NCBI RefSeq assembly: GCF_004114915.1
Contig: NZ_CP022219.1
Coordinates: 62,001-126,000, forward strand
From: Bradyrhizobium guangxiense
Lineage (GTDB): Bacteria; Pseudomonadota; Alphaproteobacteria; Rhizobiales; Xanthobacteraceae
Length of the DNA stretch: 64,000 nt
Direction of reading: 5' to 3'
Shown here one piece after another: positions 44,211-54,003 of this stretch. Numbering within the stretch: position 1 is the first letter of the stretch; each line of letters starts with the position of its first letter. The notes beneath the pieces were generated by a model. The model had not been told where the DNA came from, searched no databases, and saw only the letters and a program-made list of their open reading frames with translations. Both the position numbers and the translations under genes were made by a program.

Positions 44211-45161
44211 GTGTCACAGAAAACGCGTAAAAAGAGTACTTCAGCGAGGGCTTCCCATAAGGAGGCCAAAAAAGTCGCCGCGGCCAGCCGTAGCGCATCC
44301 AAGGGTCGGACCGCGACGAAGGCGCCGGCTGCAAAGTCCTCGAAGAACAAAAGAAGCGCAATGCCTAACAAGACCGCCAAACCGGCCGCGAAAGCGACCG
44401 CTGCTAAGCCTGCTGCCAAGCCTGTGACTGCCAAGGCTCCCGCTGCCAAGCCCGCCGCGCCGAAGGCTCCCGTTGCTGCTGTTCCCGCCAAGGCTCCCGT
44501 CGCCGCCAAGCCGGCCGCGAAGCCCGCCGCTGCGCCGAAGGTCGAGGAAAAGAAGGTCGTGACCCAGCGTCAGGGCTTCAAGGCCAACGAGTTCGTGGTC
44601 TATCCCGCTCACGGCGTCGGCCAGATCCTGGCCATCGAGGAGCAGGAGATCGCCGGTGCGAAGCTCGAGCTATTCGTCATCAACTTCATCAAGGACAAGA
44701 TGACGCTGCGCGTGCCGACCGCCAAGGTCGCCAATGTCGGCATGCGCAAGCTGTCCGAGCCCGCGCTGGTGAAGAAGGCGCTGGAGACCCTGAAGGGCCG
44801 CGCCCGCGTCAAGCGCACCATGTGGTCGCGCCGCGCCCAGGAATACGAAGCGAAGATCAACTCGGGCGACATCGTCGCGATCGCGGAAGTCGTGCGCGAC
44901 CTCTATCGCTCGGAATCGCAGCCGGAGCAGTCCTACTCGGAACGCCAGCTCTATGAAGCGGCGCTCGATCGTCTGTCCCGCGAGATCGCGGTGGTGCAGC
45001 ACTCGACCGAGACCGAAGCGGTCAAGGAGATCGAGGCCCAGCTCGCCAAGAGCCCGCGCCGCAATGCCAAGGCGGAAGCCGCCGAGGGCGAGACCGATGC
45101 CGAGGGCGATACCGACGACACCGATGGCGACGATACCACCGTCGCCGACGAGGCGGCGTAA
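44211..45161 (+). CDS. carD: CarD/CdnL-family transcriptional regulator with histone-H1-like N-terminus
   Basis: CarD proteins bind RNA polymerase beta and stabilise open complexes at promoters of growth genes. The CarD domain covers GFKANEFVVYPAHGVGQI to about SYSERQLYEAALDRLSREI. Before it, about 115 residues are Ala/Lys/Pro-rich (KPAAKATAAKPAAKPVTAK and similar), resembling the tail of histone H1. The C-terminus is acidic (many Asp/Glu). Start is uncertain: GTG 44211 is preferred since the Lys/Ala composition is continuous from there; GTG 44163 and ATG 44361 are alternatives. Own promoter upstream and a strong terminator downstream. Confidence 0.9.
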   Translation: MSQKTRKKSTSARASHKEAKKVAAASRSASKGRTATKAPAAKSSKNKRSAMPNKTAKPAAKATAAKPAAKPVTAKAPAAKPAAPKAPVAAVPAKAPVAAKPAAKPAAAPKVEEKKVVTQRQGFKANEFVVYPAHGVGQILAIEEQEIAGAKLELFVINFIKDKMTLRVPTAKVANVGMRKLSEPALVKKALETLKGRARVKRTMWSRRAQEYEAKINSGDIVAIAEVVRDLYRSESQPEQSYSERQLYEAALDRLSREIAVVQHSTETEAVKEIEAQLAKSPRRNAKAEAAEGETDAEGDTDDTDGDDTTVADEAA

Positions 45162-45193
45162 GCGTCTCGTTGCGCCGATCGCAACAGATCAAG

Positions 45194-45220
45194 AGCCCGG
45201 CCGTTCGGCCGGGCTTTTTT
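45194..45220 (+). terminator. Rho-independent terminator of carD
   Basis: Stem AGCCCGGCC / GGCCGGGCT (9 bp, four-base loop) followed by TTTTTT, 32 bases after the carD stop codon. Confidence 0.92.
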
Positions 45221-45258
45221 GTTGGGGAATGCAGGGTGGGTCAGCCGTATGACACCGC

Positions 45259-45360
45259 CGTCATTCCGGGGCTCGCGAAGCGAGAGCCCGGAATCCATTC
45301 GTCCTCCGTCTCTGTCGCTGGATGGATTCCGGGCTCGTGCTCCGCACGCCCCGGAAGGAC
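45259..45360. repeat. Dispersed palindromic repeat, family 2
   Basis: CGTCATTCCGGGGCTCGCG ... GCACGCCCCGGAAGGAC, with inner CCGGAATCCATTCG / GGATGGATTCCGGG. It sits in the convergent gap between the carD terminator and regR. Confidence 0.8.
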
Positions 45361-45382
45361 AGGCGCAAGAGTTGCGGACGGC

Positions 45383-45916
45383 TCACTTCACCGGTCGTTT
45401 CTCGAGCTTCCGTGCCAGCGTGCGGCGGTGCATGCCCAACCGCCGTGCCGCTTCCGAAATGTTGAACTCCGTCTCGATCAGGGTCTGGTGGATGCGCTCC
45501 CATTCCAAGGTCTTGATTGAGGTCGGCCGTGCGTCGAGTGCGACCTCGGCGTTCCCTTCGGCCTTGGTGAAGGCGGCTTCGATGTCGTCGGTGTTCGAGG
45601 GCTTTGCCAGATAGTGGCAGGGGCCGAGCTTGATCGCCTCCACGGCGGTCGAGATGCTGGCAAAGCCGGTCAGCACCACGATCAGCATGTCCGGATCGTG
45701 GCTGTGCAAGAGCTCGACGCAGGCGAGGCCGGAGGCGCCGCCGAGCTTGAGATCGACGACCGCATGGCCGAAGGAGCGGTCCTCCAGCACCTTGCGCACC
45801 TCCTCGATCGAGGCGGCCAGCACGACATCATAGCCGCGGCGCTCGAACGAGCGCTTCAGCGTGCGTGCAAAGCCGGCATCGTCCTCGACGACGATGAGCG
45901 AACGGTCAGGCGTCAA
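45383..45916 (-). CDS. regR: Redox response regulator RegR (ActR/PrrA family)
   Basis: A 177-residue response regulator. The receiver domain has the phospho-acceptor Asp in AVVDLKLGG and the Lys in LAKPSNT; a proline hinge leads to the Fis-type helix-turn-helix NISEAARRLGMHRRTLARKL. ActR/RegA proteins control genes for redox balance, nitrogen fixation and oxidases in alpha-proteobacteria. The gene overlaps the sensor regS by 11 bases (regS lies upstream on the minus strand), so they are co-expressed. Confidence 0.95.
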   Translation of the reverse strand: MTPDRSLIVVEDDAGFARTLKRSFERRGYDVVLAASIEEVRKVLEDRSFGHAVVDLKLGGASGLACVELLHSHDPDMLIVVLTGFASISTAVEAIKLGPCHYLAKPSNTDDIEAAFTKAEGNAEVALDARPTSIKTLEWERIHQTLIETEFNISEAARRLGMHRRTLARKLEKRPVK

Positions 45917-47309
45917 AATTCCCTCCGATCGCCAATGTTGCGAGCGGCAGCGTGAGGCGTACCGTGGCGCCGCGCTTCCTGTGATTTTCCGCAGTGACGG
46001 TGCCGCCCAGCTTGCGCACCACGTTCACCACCAGGAACAACCCGAGCCCACCGCCGGCGCGGCCCTTGCTCGATTGATAGGGCTTCCCGAGCTGCGCCAG
46101 CATCTCCGGCGCAAAGCCCGGTCCGCGGTCGCTGATCGACAGCACGAGGTTGTCGCTCTCCCGCTCGGCCACGAGTTCGACCCAATCGCGCGAGACCTCA
46201 TAGGCGTTGTCGAGCACGTTGAAGATGACCTGCTTCAGCGCGATGTCGGAGACGATCGCAACATCCGCACCGAACGTATTGACGAAATAGAGCGTGCGCG
46301 CGGAGCGCGCGTCGCGCCATTCGTCGACCAGGGCGGTCACGAACGCCGTCACCGTGGTCGGCGACGAGCCTTCGCCGCGCGCTTCGCCCGCCGACACCAG
46401 AATGCCCGTGACGATCGACTTGCAGCGTTGCAGCGAGGTTTCCATCTCCGCGAGGTCCTCGGCGAGCTCCTGATCGGCGGCGAGGTCCGGCATGCGGCGC
46501 CAATCGCTCAGGATCACCGAGAGCGAGGCGAGCGGCGTACCGAGCTCATGGGCCGCGCCCGAGGCGAGCAGGCCCATGCGCACGATGTGGTCCTGCTCGG
46601 CGGCATGCTGGCGCAACGCCGCCAGATGCGCGTCGCGCTCGCGCAGATTCCTGTTGATACGGGTGACGAACACGACCAGCAGGACGGCGTTGAGCACGAA
46701 GCCCAAGAGCATGCCGGCCACCGTGAGACTGTAGGTCTCGCTGATCGGGTTCGGCGGCAGGTCTAGCGGCCGGTACGCCAAGGTCAGCCAGACGAAACTC
46801 GCGCAGGTCAGCGCGACCAGCGACCAGGTCGAGCGGGCATCGAGCAGCACCGCACCCAGCGTTACCTGCAGCAGGAACAGCGAGGTGAAGGGATTGGTGG
46901 CGCCGCCGGAGAGGTAGAGCTGCGCGGTCAGCGCGGCGACGTCCAGCATCAAGGCGACCAGCAGCTCGTTGTTGCTGATCGCGGCGCGATGGCGTACCCA
47001 GACCAGGCTGGAGACGTTGAGCAGCACCAGCGCGCCGATCACCGCGCCCATCCGCTCCAGCGGCAGGGGGATGCCAAGGCCGAAATGCACGGCACCGATG
47101 GTCACGATTTGGCCGACCACCGCGGTCCAGCGCAGCTGGATCAGCAGCGCCATGTTCTTGCGGTTGGTCTCGTCATCGGTCGGCGCCGTACCGATCAGCT
47201 CACTGCGTGCGTCAGCCTGCGATTGCAGCGTGGCGGTCAGTCCGCCATGCGCAAGTGTCTGGGAAAGCGTCTTCCCCTCGTCAGGTCGGCTCGACGATCG
47301 TTCCAGCAT
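45906..47309 (-). CDS. regS: Redox sensor histidine kinase RegS (RegB/PrrB/ActS family)
   Basis: A 467-residue membrane kinase. Six hydrophobic segments (about residues 60-215) contain the quinone-binding heptad GGATNPF (135-141), known from RegB. The H-box is GAAHELGTPL with His254; a Cys at 296 (LQRCKSIVTGIL) corresponds to the redox-active Cys in the RegB family. The ATP-binding lobe has GPGFAPEML and GGGLGLFL. ATG at 47309 overlaps the end of the SURF1 gene. It phosphorylates RegR in response to quinone/redox state. Confidence 0.95.
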   Translation of the reverse strand: MLERSSSRPDEGKTLSQTLAHGGLTATLQSQADARSELIGTAPTDDETNRKNMALLIQLRWTAVVGQIVTIGAVHFGLGIPLPLERMGAVIGALVLLNVSSLVWVRHRAAISNNELLVALMLDVAALTAQLYLSGGATNPFTSLFLLQVTLGAVLLDARSTWSLVALTCASFVWLTLAYRPLDLPPNPISETYSLTVAGMLLGFVLNAVLLVVFVTRINRNLRERDAHLAALRQHAAEQDHIVRMGLLASGAAHELGTPLASLSVILSDWRRMPDLAADQELAEDLAEMETSLQRCKSIVTGILVSAGEARGEGSSPTTVTAFVTALVDEWRDARSARTLYFVNTFGADVAIVSDIALKQVIFNVLDNAYEVSRDWVELVAERESDNLVLSISDRGPGFAPEMLAQLGKPYQSSKGRAGGGLGLFLVVNVVRKLGGTVTAENHRKRGATVRLTLPLATLAIGGNFDA

Positions 47310-48132
47310 CTGATCCCGTCCTGCGCGCGGCGGCATCTGGGCCGCCGGCCGGTTCATGGACGAAGCGCCCGCGGCGGAACAGCCCGCCGCCGAATGTGAC
47401 GAAAAGCCCGCCGGCCAGCATCAAGGCCAGGGCAAACCACGTCAGCGCGTAGATCAGGTGGTTATTGGGAAAGCGGATCACGGTCAATCCGGCGATCGGC
47501 CCGCCCGCAATTTGTGATCCGGCGTCGGCATCGACGAAGAAGGGCGCGATGTCGTGGAGCCCGCGTGCCGCCGCAATCGCGGCGACATCCCGCGAGTACC
47601 AGCGGTTGTGCTGGGGCACGTTGCTACGCAGGAATCCGCCCTTCGGCTCCGTGATGCGCAGCAGCCCGGTGACCTCGACCTCACCGTCAGGATTGCCGCT
47701 CTGGCGCGTCGAAGCGTCGCGCCGTTCCGACGGCACGAAGCCCCGGTTGATCAGAACCAGCGTGCCGTCACCGCGCGCAAGCGGCGTCAGCACCCAATAG
47801 CCCGGGCCCTCCTCGGTGACGGCCTGGACCAGCGTCTCGCGGTCATGCAGGAAGCGGCCCTTGAGGCTGACATGCCTGTATTCGTCATTGGCGGCACTGA
47901 TCGCGGGCCATGACGCGGGCACCGGGATCGGCTGGGCCGCGGCGTGGACGCGCTGCTCGACGCGGTCGATCAGCGCCAGCTTCCAGGCGCGGCGCTCGAT
48001 CTGCCAGACACCCAGTGCGATCAGAAGCACAAAAGCAATGAGCGATAGGACCGTGAGCCACAAGGACGGGGACCGCGCAGCCTTGCTGCGCGCATCTGCG
48101 TCCTTGCCCGTCACGATCCCGATATCGCTCAC
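47281..48132 (-). CDS. SURF1-family cytochrome oxidase assembly protein
   Basis: A 283-residue SURF1 homologue. Two membrane helices (about residues 23-43 and 235-255) frame a periplasmic domain with the family segments GVWQIERRAWK, HVSLKGRFL, GYWVLTPL and LINRGFVP. SURF1 helps heme insertion into oxidases. GTG at 48132 overlaps the end of cyoD by four bases. The C-terminus is a long hydrophilic tail that overlaps regS. Position between the cyo operon and regSR suggests that it serves this oxidase. Confidence 0.93.
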   Translation of the reverse strand: MSDIGIVTGKDADARSKAARSPSLWLTVLSLIAFVLLIALGVWQIERRAWKLALIDRVEQRVHAAAQPIPVPASWPAISAANDEYRHVSLKGRFLHDRETLVQAVTEEGPGYWVLTPLARGDGTLVLINRGFVPSERRDASTRQSGNPDGEVEVTGLLRITEPKGGFLRSNVPQHNRWYSRDVAAIAAARGLHDIAPFFVDADAGSQIAGGPIAGLTVIRFPNNHLIYALTWFALALMLAGGLFVTFGGGLFRRGRFVHEPAGGPDAAARRTGSDAGTIVEPT

Positions 48133-48509
48133 TTCATGCCGCTCATCTGGTGCATCGGCATCATGTTGCTGTTGAGGTGGTTCATCACCCACAGCGAACC
48201 CGACAGCGCGATCACCACCATGACGATGGTGAAGATCAGCGCCATCATGCTCCAGCCGTTCTCGGACGTCGTGTTCATGTGCAGGAAGTAGATCATGTGC
48301 ACGACGATCTGCACGACAGCGAAGGCCATGATGACCAGCGCGGTGATCTGCTTGCTCGGCAACGTGCCGCTCATCACCAGCCAGAACGGGATCGCGGTCA
48401 GCACGACCGAGAGCACGAAGCCGAGCATGTAACTCGAGAACGTGCCGTGGGCGTGGCCGCCTTCATGGTGATGGTCGTCCGCGTGGGCGGCATGGGTATC
48501 GGTGCTCAT
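48129..48509 (-). CDS. cyoD: Cytochrome bo3 ubiquinol oxidase subunit IV
   Basis: A 126-residue subunit with three membrane helices after a His-rich N-terminus ([17 protein letters not shown]). The helix III end has many Met ([14 protein letters not shown]), possibly metal-associated. CyoD assists assembly of the oxidase. ATGA overlap with cyoC upstream, GTGA overlap with the SURF1 gene downstream. Confidence 0.93.
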   Translation of the reverse strand: MSTDTHAAHADDHHHEGGHAHGTFSSYMLGFVLSVVLTAIPFWLVMSGTLPSKQITALVIMAFAVVQIVVHMIYFLHMNTTSENGWSMMALIFTIVMVVIALSGSLWVMNHLNSNMMPMHQMSGMK

Positions 48510-49135
48510 CGCAGAACTCCCAGGAGATAGACGAAGGTGAAGACGCCGATCCAGACCACGTCGAGGAAGTGCCAGAACATCGACAGGCACATCAGGCGGC
48601 GGCGGTTGGCCTCGATCAGTCCGAACCTCTGGACCTGCACCATCAGCGTCACCAGCCAGATCAGGCCGCAGGAGACGTGCAGGCCGTGGGTCCCGACCAG
48701 GGTGAAGAAGGCGGACAGGAAGGCGCTGCGCTGAGGGGTGGCGCCCTCGTGGATCATGTGGGCGAACTCGGTGAGCTCGATGCCGATGAAGGCGAGACCG
48801 AACAGGCCGGTAATCGCCAGCCAGATTTGCGTCTGAGCGATCTTGTTCTGCTGCATCGTCAGCATGGCAAAGCCGTAGGTGATCGACGACAGCAGCAGCA
48901 TGGACGTGTTCACCGCGACCAGGTCGAGGTCGAACAGGTCCTTCGGCGCGGGGCCGGCGGCGTAGTTGCCGCCGAGCACGCCGAAGGTGGCGAACAGGAT
49001 CGCGAAGATGAGACAGTCGCTCATCAGGTAGATCCAGAAGCCGAGCGAGGTGCTGTAGCCTTCCGGATGCGGATGCTCGTCGGCGAGATAGAAGACCGGC
49101 TCGCCGGTCTGCGCGGGATTGACGGCAACAGTCAT
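48506..49135 (-). CDS. cyoC: Cytochrome bo3 ubiquinol oxidase subunit III
   Basis: A 209-residue subunit with five membrane helices. Characteristic are [20 protein letters not shown] near the N-terminus and [14 protein letters not shown]. Start codon ATG follows the cyoB stop with no gap. Part of the cyoABCD operon. Confidence 0.96.
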   Translation of the reverse strand: MTVAVNPAQTGEPVFYLADEHPHPEGYSTSLGFWIYLMSDCLIFAILFATFGVLGGNYAAGPAPKDLFDLDLVAVNTSMLLLSSITYGFAMLTMQQNKIAQTQIWLAITGLFGLAFIGIELTEFAHMIHEGATPQRSAFLSAFFTLVGTHGLHVSCGLIWLVTLMVQVQRFGLIEANRRRLMCLSMFWHFLDVVWIGVFTFVYLLGVLR

Positions 49136-51133
49136 TTACTTGGCTCCGGCGAGCAGTTTGGTGCGCGCGTCCTCGGTCCGGATGACGTCGTCAGCCGGGA
49201 TGTCGAAGTCGCGGTGATAGTTGAAGGTGTGACCGATGCCGACGGCGAGCATCGCGACGAAGCTCACGGCCGCCAGCCACCAGATGTACCAGATCAGGCC
49301 GAACCCCATCGCGGTGGCGAAGCCGGCAAGGATGATGCCGGTGCCGGTGCTGCTGGGCATGTGGATCGGTTTGAAGCCGGTGAGAGGACGCTGGTAGCCG
49401 CGCTTCTTCATGTCCCACCACGCGTCATTGTCGTGAACGACGGGGGTGAAGGCGAAGTTGTAGTCCGGCGGCGGCGAGGAGGTCGCCCATTCCAGCGTCC
49501 GCGCATCCCAGGGATCGCCGGTGACGTCCTTGAGCTGCTCGCGCTTGAGCAGGCTGACCGCGAACTGCATCAGCATCGAGAGGATGCCGATGAAGACGAA
49601 CACGGCACCGATCGCGGCGATGACGAACCAGATCTGCAGGGACGGATCGTCGAACACCCGCAGGCGCCGGGTCACGCCCATCAGGCCGAGCACGTAGAGC
49701 GGCATGAAGGCCAGGTAGAAGCCGGTGACCCAGAACCAGAACGACATCTTGCCCCAGAACGGATCGAGCTTGAAGCCGAACGCCTTCGGGAACCAGTAGT
49801 TGATGCCGGCGAACGCGCCGAACACCACGCCGCCGATGATCACGTTGTGGAAGTGCGCGATCAGGAACAGGCTGTTGTGGAGGACGAAGTCGGCCGGCGG
49901 CACCGCGAGCAGCACGCCGGTCATGCCGCCGATCACGAAGGTCAGCATGAAGGCGATCGTCCACATCATCGGCAGCTCGTAGCGGATACGGCCGCGATAC
50001 ATCGTGAACAGCCAGTTGAACATCTTCGCGCCCGTCGGGATCGAGATGATCATCGTGGTGATGCCGAAGAACGAGTTGACGCTGGCGCCCGAGCCCATCG
50101 TGAAGAAGTGGTGCAGCCACACCAGGTAGGACAGGATGGTGATGACGACCGTGGCGTAGACCATCGAGGTGTAGCCGAACAGCCGCTTGCCCGAGAAGGT
50201 CGAGGTAACCTCGGAGAAGATGCCGAAGGCCGGGAGAACCAGGATGTAGACCTCGGGGTGGCCCCAGATCCAGATCAGGTTCACGTACATCATCGGGCTG
50301 CCGCCGAAATCGTTCGTGAAGAAGTTGGTGCCGACGTAGCGGTCGAGCGACAGCAGCGCGAGCACCACGGTCAGAACCGGGAAGGAGGCGACGATCAGGA
50401 CGTTGGTGCAGAGCGAGGTCCAGGTGAACACCGGCATCTTCATCATGGTCATGCCGGGGCAGCGCAGCTTGACGATGGTGCAGATCAGGTTGATGCCGGA
50501 CAAGGTCGTTCCAACGCCGGCGACCTGCAGCGCCCAGATGTAGTAGTCGACACCGACATCGGGACTGTAGCCGATGTTCGAGAGCGGCGGATAAGCCAGC
50601 CAGCCGGTGCGGGCGAATTCGCCGATGAACAGCGAGGCCATCACCAGCACCGCGCCGCCGACCGTCATCCAGAAGCTGAAATTGTTCAGGAACGGAAACG
50701 AGACGTCGCGGGCGCCGATCTGCAGCGGTACGACATAGTTCATCAGGCCCGTGACCAGCGGCATCGCCACGAAGAAGATCATGATCACGCCGTGGGCGGT
50801 GAAGACCTGGTCGTAGTGATGGGCGTTGAGATAGCCTTCGGAGCCGCCAAAGGCGAGCATCTGCTGGCCGCGCATCATCAGCGCGTCGGCAAAGCCGCGC
50901 AGCAGCATCACGATGCCGAGGATCATGTACATGATGCCGATGCGCTTGTGGTCAACCGTGGTGAACCATTCGCGCCAGAGATAGCCCCAGAGGCGGAAAT
51001 AGGTGAGGCCGCCGAGCAGTGCCGCGCCGCCAAGCGCGACCACCACGAAGGTGCCGACGACGATCGGCTCGTGCAGCGGCAGCGATTCGAGGCCGAGCCG
51101 GCCGAAGATGAGCTTGAGAAGATCAGGAGACAT
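49136..51133 (-). CDS. cyoB: Cytochrome bo3 ubiquinol oxidase subunit I
   Basis: The catalytic heme-copper subunit of 665 residues, about 15 membrane helices. It contains the conserved [19 protein letters not shown] region (copper ligand His and cross-linked Tyr), HHFF with further copper His, and the low-spin heme His. It reduces oxygen to water with quinol and pumps protons. In Bradyrhizobium the corresponding operon has also been called coxWXYZ. It is followed directly by cyoC and preceded by cyoA, 25 bases away. Confidence 0.98.
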   Translation of the reverse strand: MSPDLLKLIFGRLGLESLPLHEPIVVGTFVVVALGGAALLGGLTYFRLWGYLWREWFTTVDHKRIGIMYMILGIVMLLRGFADALMMRGQQMLAFGGSEGYLNAHHYDQVFTAHGVIMIFFVAMPLVTGLMNYVVPLQIGARDVSFPFLNNFSFWMTVGGAVLVMASLFIGEFARTGWLAYPPLSNIGYSPDVGVDYYIWALQVAGVGTTLSGINLICTIVKLRCPGMTMMKMPVFTWTSLCTNVLIVASFPVLTVVLALLSLDRYVGTNFFTNDFGGSPMMYVNLIWIWGHPEVYILVLPAFGIFSEVTSTFSGKRLFGYTSMVYATVVITILSYLVWLHHFFTMGSGASVNSFFGITTMIISIPTGAKMFNWLFTMYRGRIRYELPMMWTIAFMLTFVIGGMTGVLLAVPPADFVLHNSLFLIAHFHNVIIGGVVFGAFAGINYWFPKAFGFKLDPFWGKMSFWFWVTGFYLAFMPLYVLGLMGVTRRLRVFDDPSLQIWFVIAAIGAVFVFIGILSMLMQFAVSLLKREQLKDVTGDPWDARTLEWATSSPPPDYNFAFTPVVHDNDAWWDMKKRGYQRPLTGFKPIHMPSSTGTGIILAGFATAMGFGLIWYIWWLAAVSFVAMLAVGIGHTFNYHRDFDIPADDVIRTEDARTKLLAGAK

Positions 51134-51158
51134 GCGAACTCTCTTTAGGAGTCTGACT

Positions 51159-52319
51159 TCAGGAATCGGACTTGGGACGCTGTCCGAGGAAGAAGGACGA
51201 GGACTTCAGCGGCGTGAACGACGGCCGCTTCAGGCCGGCGCCGAGCAGCGGCGCGGTGTCGGCGGGGGCCGTGACCGAGGCGGGGGTCCTGCCCTGCGGC
51301 GCATCCGGCGTGCAGTTGCCGGCGACGAAGCTCGGCTCGGGCCCAAATGCGGTGCCGCGGCGGGCGTACTTGTCGTAGGCCAGCGGCAGGGGGTTGTTCA
51401 GGCCCTGATGGCCGTTGCCGCCCTTGGCGTCGATCGCCATCATCTCGCTCTGGCACATCTTGCCGGTCTCGACGCACATGTTGAGGATCAGGCGGTAGAG
51501 ATCGGAATCGATGGTGCCCCAGCGCCGCACCGGCTCGTTCTGGCTGGGCTTCTCCAGCTGGAGATATTCGGCGCGGCCGAGCGTGCCGCCGGCCGACTTG
51601 GCGCTGGCGATCCAGGCGTCAAAGCCTTTCTCGTCGAGGCCCTGGAAGTTGAAGTGCATGCCGGAGAAGCCGGCGCCGCTATAATTCGCCGAAAAACCCT
51701 TGTAGGTACCGGCGTGGTTGACCACGGCGTGGAGCTTGGTCTCCATGCCCGGCATCGCGTAGATCTGGCCGGCGAGCGCGGGGATGTAGAACGAGTTCAT
51801 CACCGAGGACGCCGTGATGCGGAAGTTGATCGGGCGGTCGACGGGAGCTGCGAGATCGTTGACGGTGGCGATGCCGTAGTCCGGGTAAATGAAGAGCCAT
51901 TTCCAGTCGAGCGCGACGACATCGACCTCGAGCGGAGCCTTGGACTGATCCAGCGCGCGGTCGGCATGGATGCGGCCGAGCGTGCGATAGGGGTCGAGCA
52001 GGTGCGTGCCCATCCAGGTCAGCGCGCCCAGGCAAACGATGATCAGCAGCGGCGCTGACCAGATCACCAGCTCGAGCTTGGTCGAGTGATCCCATTCCGG
52101 CTCATAGCGGGCCGCGGTGTTGGACTGGCGGTAACGCCAGGCGAACAGCACCGTCAGCGCCATCACGGGGAGGACAATCAGGAGCATCAGGACGGTGGAG
52201 ATGACGACGAGGTCGCGCTGTTGCGCTGCGATATCGCCGGCTGGCGCCAGCACGACATAGTCGCAGCCGCTCAGCGCAGCAGCCAGAGGTAGTAGCGCCA
52301 GGATCTTGAGACGAGACAC
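51159..52319 (-). CDS. cyoA: Cytochrome bo3 ubiquinol oxidase subunit II
   Basis: A 386-residue lipoprotein subunit: signal ending ALSGC (lipidated Cys about residue 19), two membrane helices, then a cupredoxin-like periplasmic domain. The copper-A ligands of cytochrome-c oxidases are absent, as expected for quinol oxidases. The C-terminal 90 residues carry an additional Lys/Gly/Pro-rich extension. First gene of the cyo operon; the intergenic region with the MFS gene carries its promoter. Confidence 0.96.
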   Translation of the reverse strand: MSRLKILALLPLAAALSGCDYVVLAPAGDIAAQQRDLVVISTVLMLLIVLPVMALTVLFAWRYRQSNTAARYEPEWDHSTKLELVIWSAPLLIIVCLGALTWMGTHLLDPYRTLGRIHADRALDQSKAPLEVDVVALDWKWLFIYPDYGIATVNDLAAPVDRPINFRITASSVMNSFYIPALAGQIYAMPGMETKLHAVVNHAGTYKGFSANYSGAGFSGMHFNFQGLDEKGFDAWIASAKSAGGTLGRAEYLQLEKPSQNEPVRRWGTIDSDLYRLILNMCVETGKMCQSEMMAIDAKGGNGHQGLNNPLPLAYDKYARRGTAFGPEPSFVAGNCTPDAPQGRTPASVTAPADTAPLLGAGLKRPSFTPLKSSSFFLGQRPKSDS

Positions 52320-52385
52320 GGGCCGAGCCTTATGAGAATGAGTTTCCTTTGCGGGGCAACGGGTAGCTGCGGCGCAGCAATCCGG

Positions 52386-52408
52386 ACATTGGACAATTTG
52401 TCCAATGT
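52386..52408. promoter_or_regulatory. Perfect 23-bp palindrome, operator candidate
   Basis: ACATTGGACAA, one T, then TTGTCCAATGT: an 11+1+11 perfect inverted repeat in the gap between the divergent cyoA and MFS genes, 67 bases before cyoA and 92 before the MFS start. Symmetry of this length is rarely chance. Confidence 0.7.
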
Positions 52409-52499
52409 TGCAGTGCGGGATGTTGGGTCAGACAGGCCCAGATTGCCTGGCGTCCGTCGGGCGGTCGGCTTTGGTTTTCAGGACGTTAAGGGCGCACGA

Positions 52500-53834
52500 A
52501 TGGCGACGGCACAGACCCCCGCAATGGCAGACCTCCACTCGGGCGAGCACGGCCACGACCAGGCCAGTCCCGGCGAGATTGCCATCGGCGTCATCATCGG
52601 CCGCACCTCGGAATTCTTCGACTTCTTCGTCTTCGCGATCGCCTCTGTGATCGTGTTTCCGCGCCTGGTGTTTCCCTTCGCGAGCGAGTTGACCGGCACC
52701 CTTTATTCCTTCATGGTCTTCGCGCTGGCCTTCATGGCCCGGCCGCTCGGCACCGTCATTTTCATGACGATCGACCGGGAATACGGCAAGGCGGCCAAGC
52801 TGGTCTCGGCGCTGTTCCTGCTCGGCACCGCCACCGTCGCGCTGGCGTTCCTGCCCGGCTATCACGAGATCGGCGTCGCGGCGGTCTGGCTGCTGGCGCT
52901 GGCGCGCATCGCGCAGGGTCTGGCCTGGGGCGGCGCCTGGGACGGCATGGCTTCGCTGCTGGCGCTGAACGCGCCGCCGTCCAAGCGCGGCTGGTACGCG
53001 ATGGTGCCGCAGCTCGGCGCCCCACTCGGGCTGATCGTGGCGAGCGCGCTGTTCGCCTATTTCGCCGGCAACCTCTCGGCCGATGATTTCTTCGACTGGG
53101 GCTGGCGCTATCCGTTCTTCGTTGCGTTTGCCATCAACGTCGTGGCGCTGTTCGCGCGCCTGCGCATGGTGACGACGGAGGAATATGCCTCGCTGTTCGA
53201 GACCCGCGAATTGCAGCCCTCGCGCATCTCCGAGACCGTCGCGCGCGAAGGCCAGAACATCATGCTGGGCGCATTCGCGCCACTGGCGAGCTTCGCGCTG
53301 TTCCATATGGTCACGGTGTTTCCGCTGTCCTGGGTGTTCCTGTTCACCCGCGAAAGCCCGGTGCGCTTCCTGATCATCGAGATCGTCGCCGCGGTGTTCG
53401 GCGTCGGCGCGATCGTGGTCTCCGGCATCATCGCCGACCGCGTCGGGCGCAAATCGCTGCTGATGGGATCGGCGATCGCGATCGCGATCTATAGCGGCTT
53501 TGCCCCGCAGCTGCTCGATGCCGGCGCGTTCGGCGAGACCATCTACATGGTGATCGGCTTCATCCTGCTCGGCCTGTCCTTCGGCCAGTCCTCCGGCGCG
53601 ATCGCCTCGAATTTCCGGCAGGCCTACCGCTACACCGCCTCGGCGCTGACCTCGGACATGGCCTGGCTGTTCGGCGCGGGCTTCGCGCCGCTGGTCGCGC
53701 TGCTGCTCGCCACCAATCTCGGCGTCATCGCCTCGGGTGCGTATCTGCTATCGGGCGCGTTCTGGACCCTGCTGGCGCTCTGGCTCAGCGGCCAGCGCGA
53801 GGCCGGCGACATGGACGCGGGCTCCAGCTCATAA
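52500..53834 (+). CDS. MFS transporter (metabolite:proton symporter type)
   Basis: A 444-residue major-facilitator protein with 12 predicted helices of the type of ShiA/ProP-like metabolite symporters; the segment GRTSEFFDFFVFAIASVIVFP with RPLGTVIF after helix 2 is family-specific. The N-terminal 30 residues are hydrophilic and His-rich. ATG at 52500 is chosen because the hydrophilic start fits; the frame is open further upstream. Substrate unknown. It is divergent from cyoA and shares the palindrome with it. Confidence 0.9.
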   Translation: MATAQTPAMADLHSGEHGHDQASPGEIAIGVIIGRTSEFFDFFVFAIASVIVFPRLVFPFASELTGTLYSFMVFALAFMARPLGTVIFMTIDREYGKAAKLVSALFLLGTATVALAFLPGYHEIGVAAVWLLALARIAQGLAWGGAWDGMASLLALNAPPSKRGWYAMVPQLGAPLGLIVASALFAYFAGNLSADDFFDWGWRYPFFVAFAINVVALFARLRMVTTEEYASLFETRELQPSRISETVAREGQNIMLGAFAPLASFALFHMVTVFPLSWVFLFTRESPVRFLIIEIVAAVFGVGAIVVSGIIADRVGRKSLLMGSAIAIAIYSGFAPQLLDAGAFGETIYMVIGFILLGLSFGQSSGAIASNFRQAYRYTASALTSDMAWLFGAGFAPLVALLLATNLGVIASGAYLLSGAFWTLLALWLSGQREAGDMDAGSSS

Positions 53835-53855
53835 GCTCAAGCCGCAGCTTTAGAG

Positions 53856-53887
53856 GGTGGGCAAAGGCGCATAGCGCCGTGCCCACC
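53856..53887. repeat. Hairpin after the MFS gene
   Basis: GGTGGGC ... GCCCACC with an inner GGCGC-2-GCGCC. A two-tier palindrome about 22 bases after the stop; could be a terminator without T-run or a repeat. Confidence 0.5.
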
Positions 53888-53950
53888 ATGCCTCAGCGAT
53901 TAAGATAAGGCGTTGGTGAACACGCTACGGCGGCGGAGTTTGTGGGCTCC

Positions 53951-53988
53951 AGATCCCGGGTTCGCGCTAAGCGCCCCCCGGGATGACG
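53951..53988. repeat. Partial family-2 repeat
   Basis: AGATCCCGGGTTCGCGC ... CCCCCCGGGATGACG: right half of a family-2 element, just before the end of the M48 protease gene. Confidence 0.5.
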
Positions 53989-54003
53989 TGCGCTTAGCGC
54001 ACG

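Noticed and set aside
48569..51148. Open frame of 859 codons opposite cyoC and cyoB
   Set aside because: It lies antisense to the heme-copper oxidase genes; the composition (His/Arg/Glu-rich, no domain) is what GC-rich coding DNA produces on the opposite strand.
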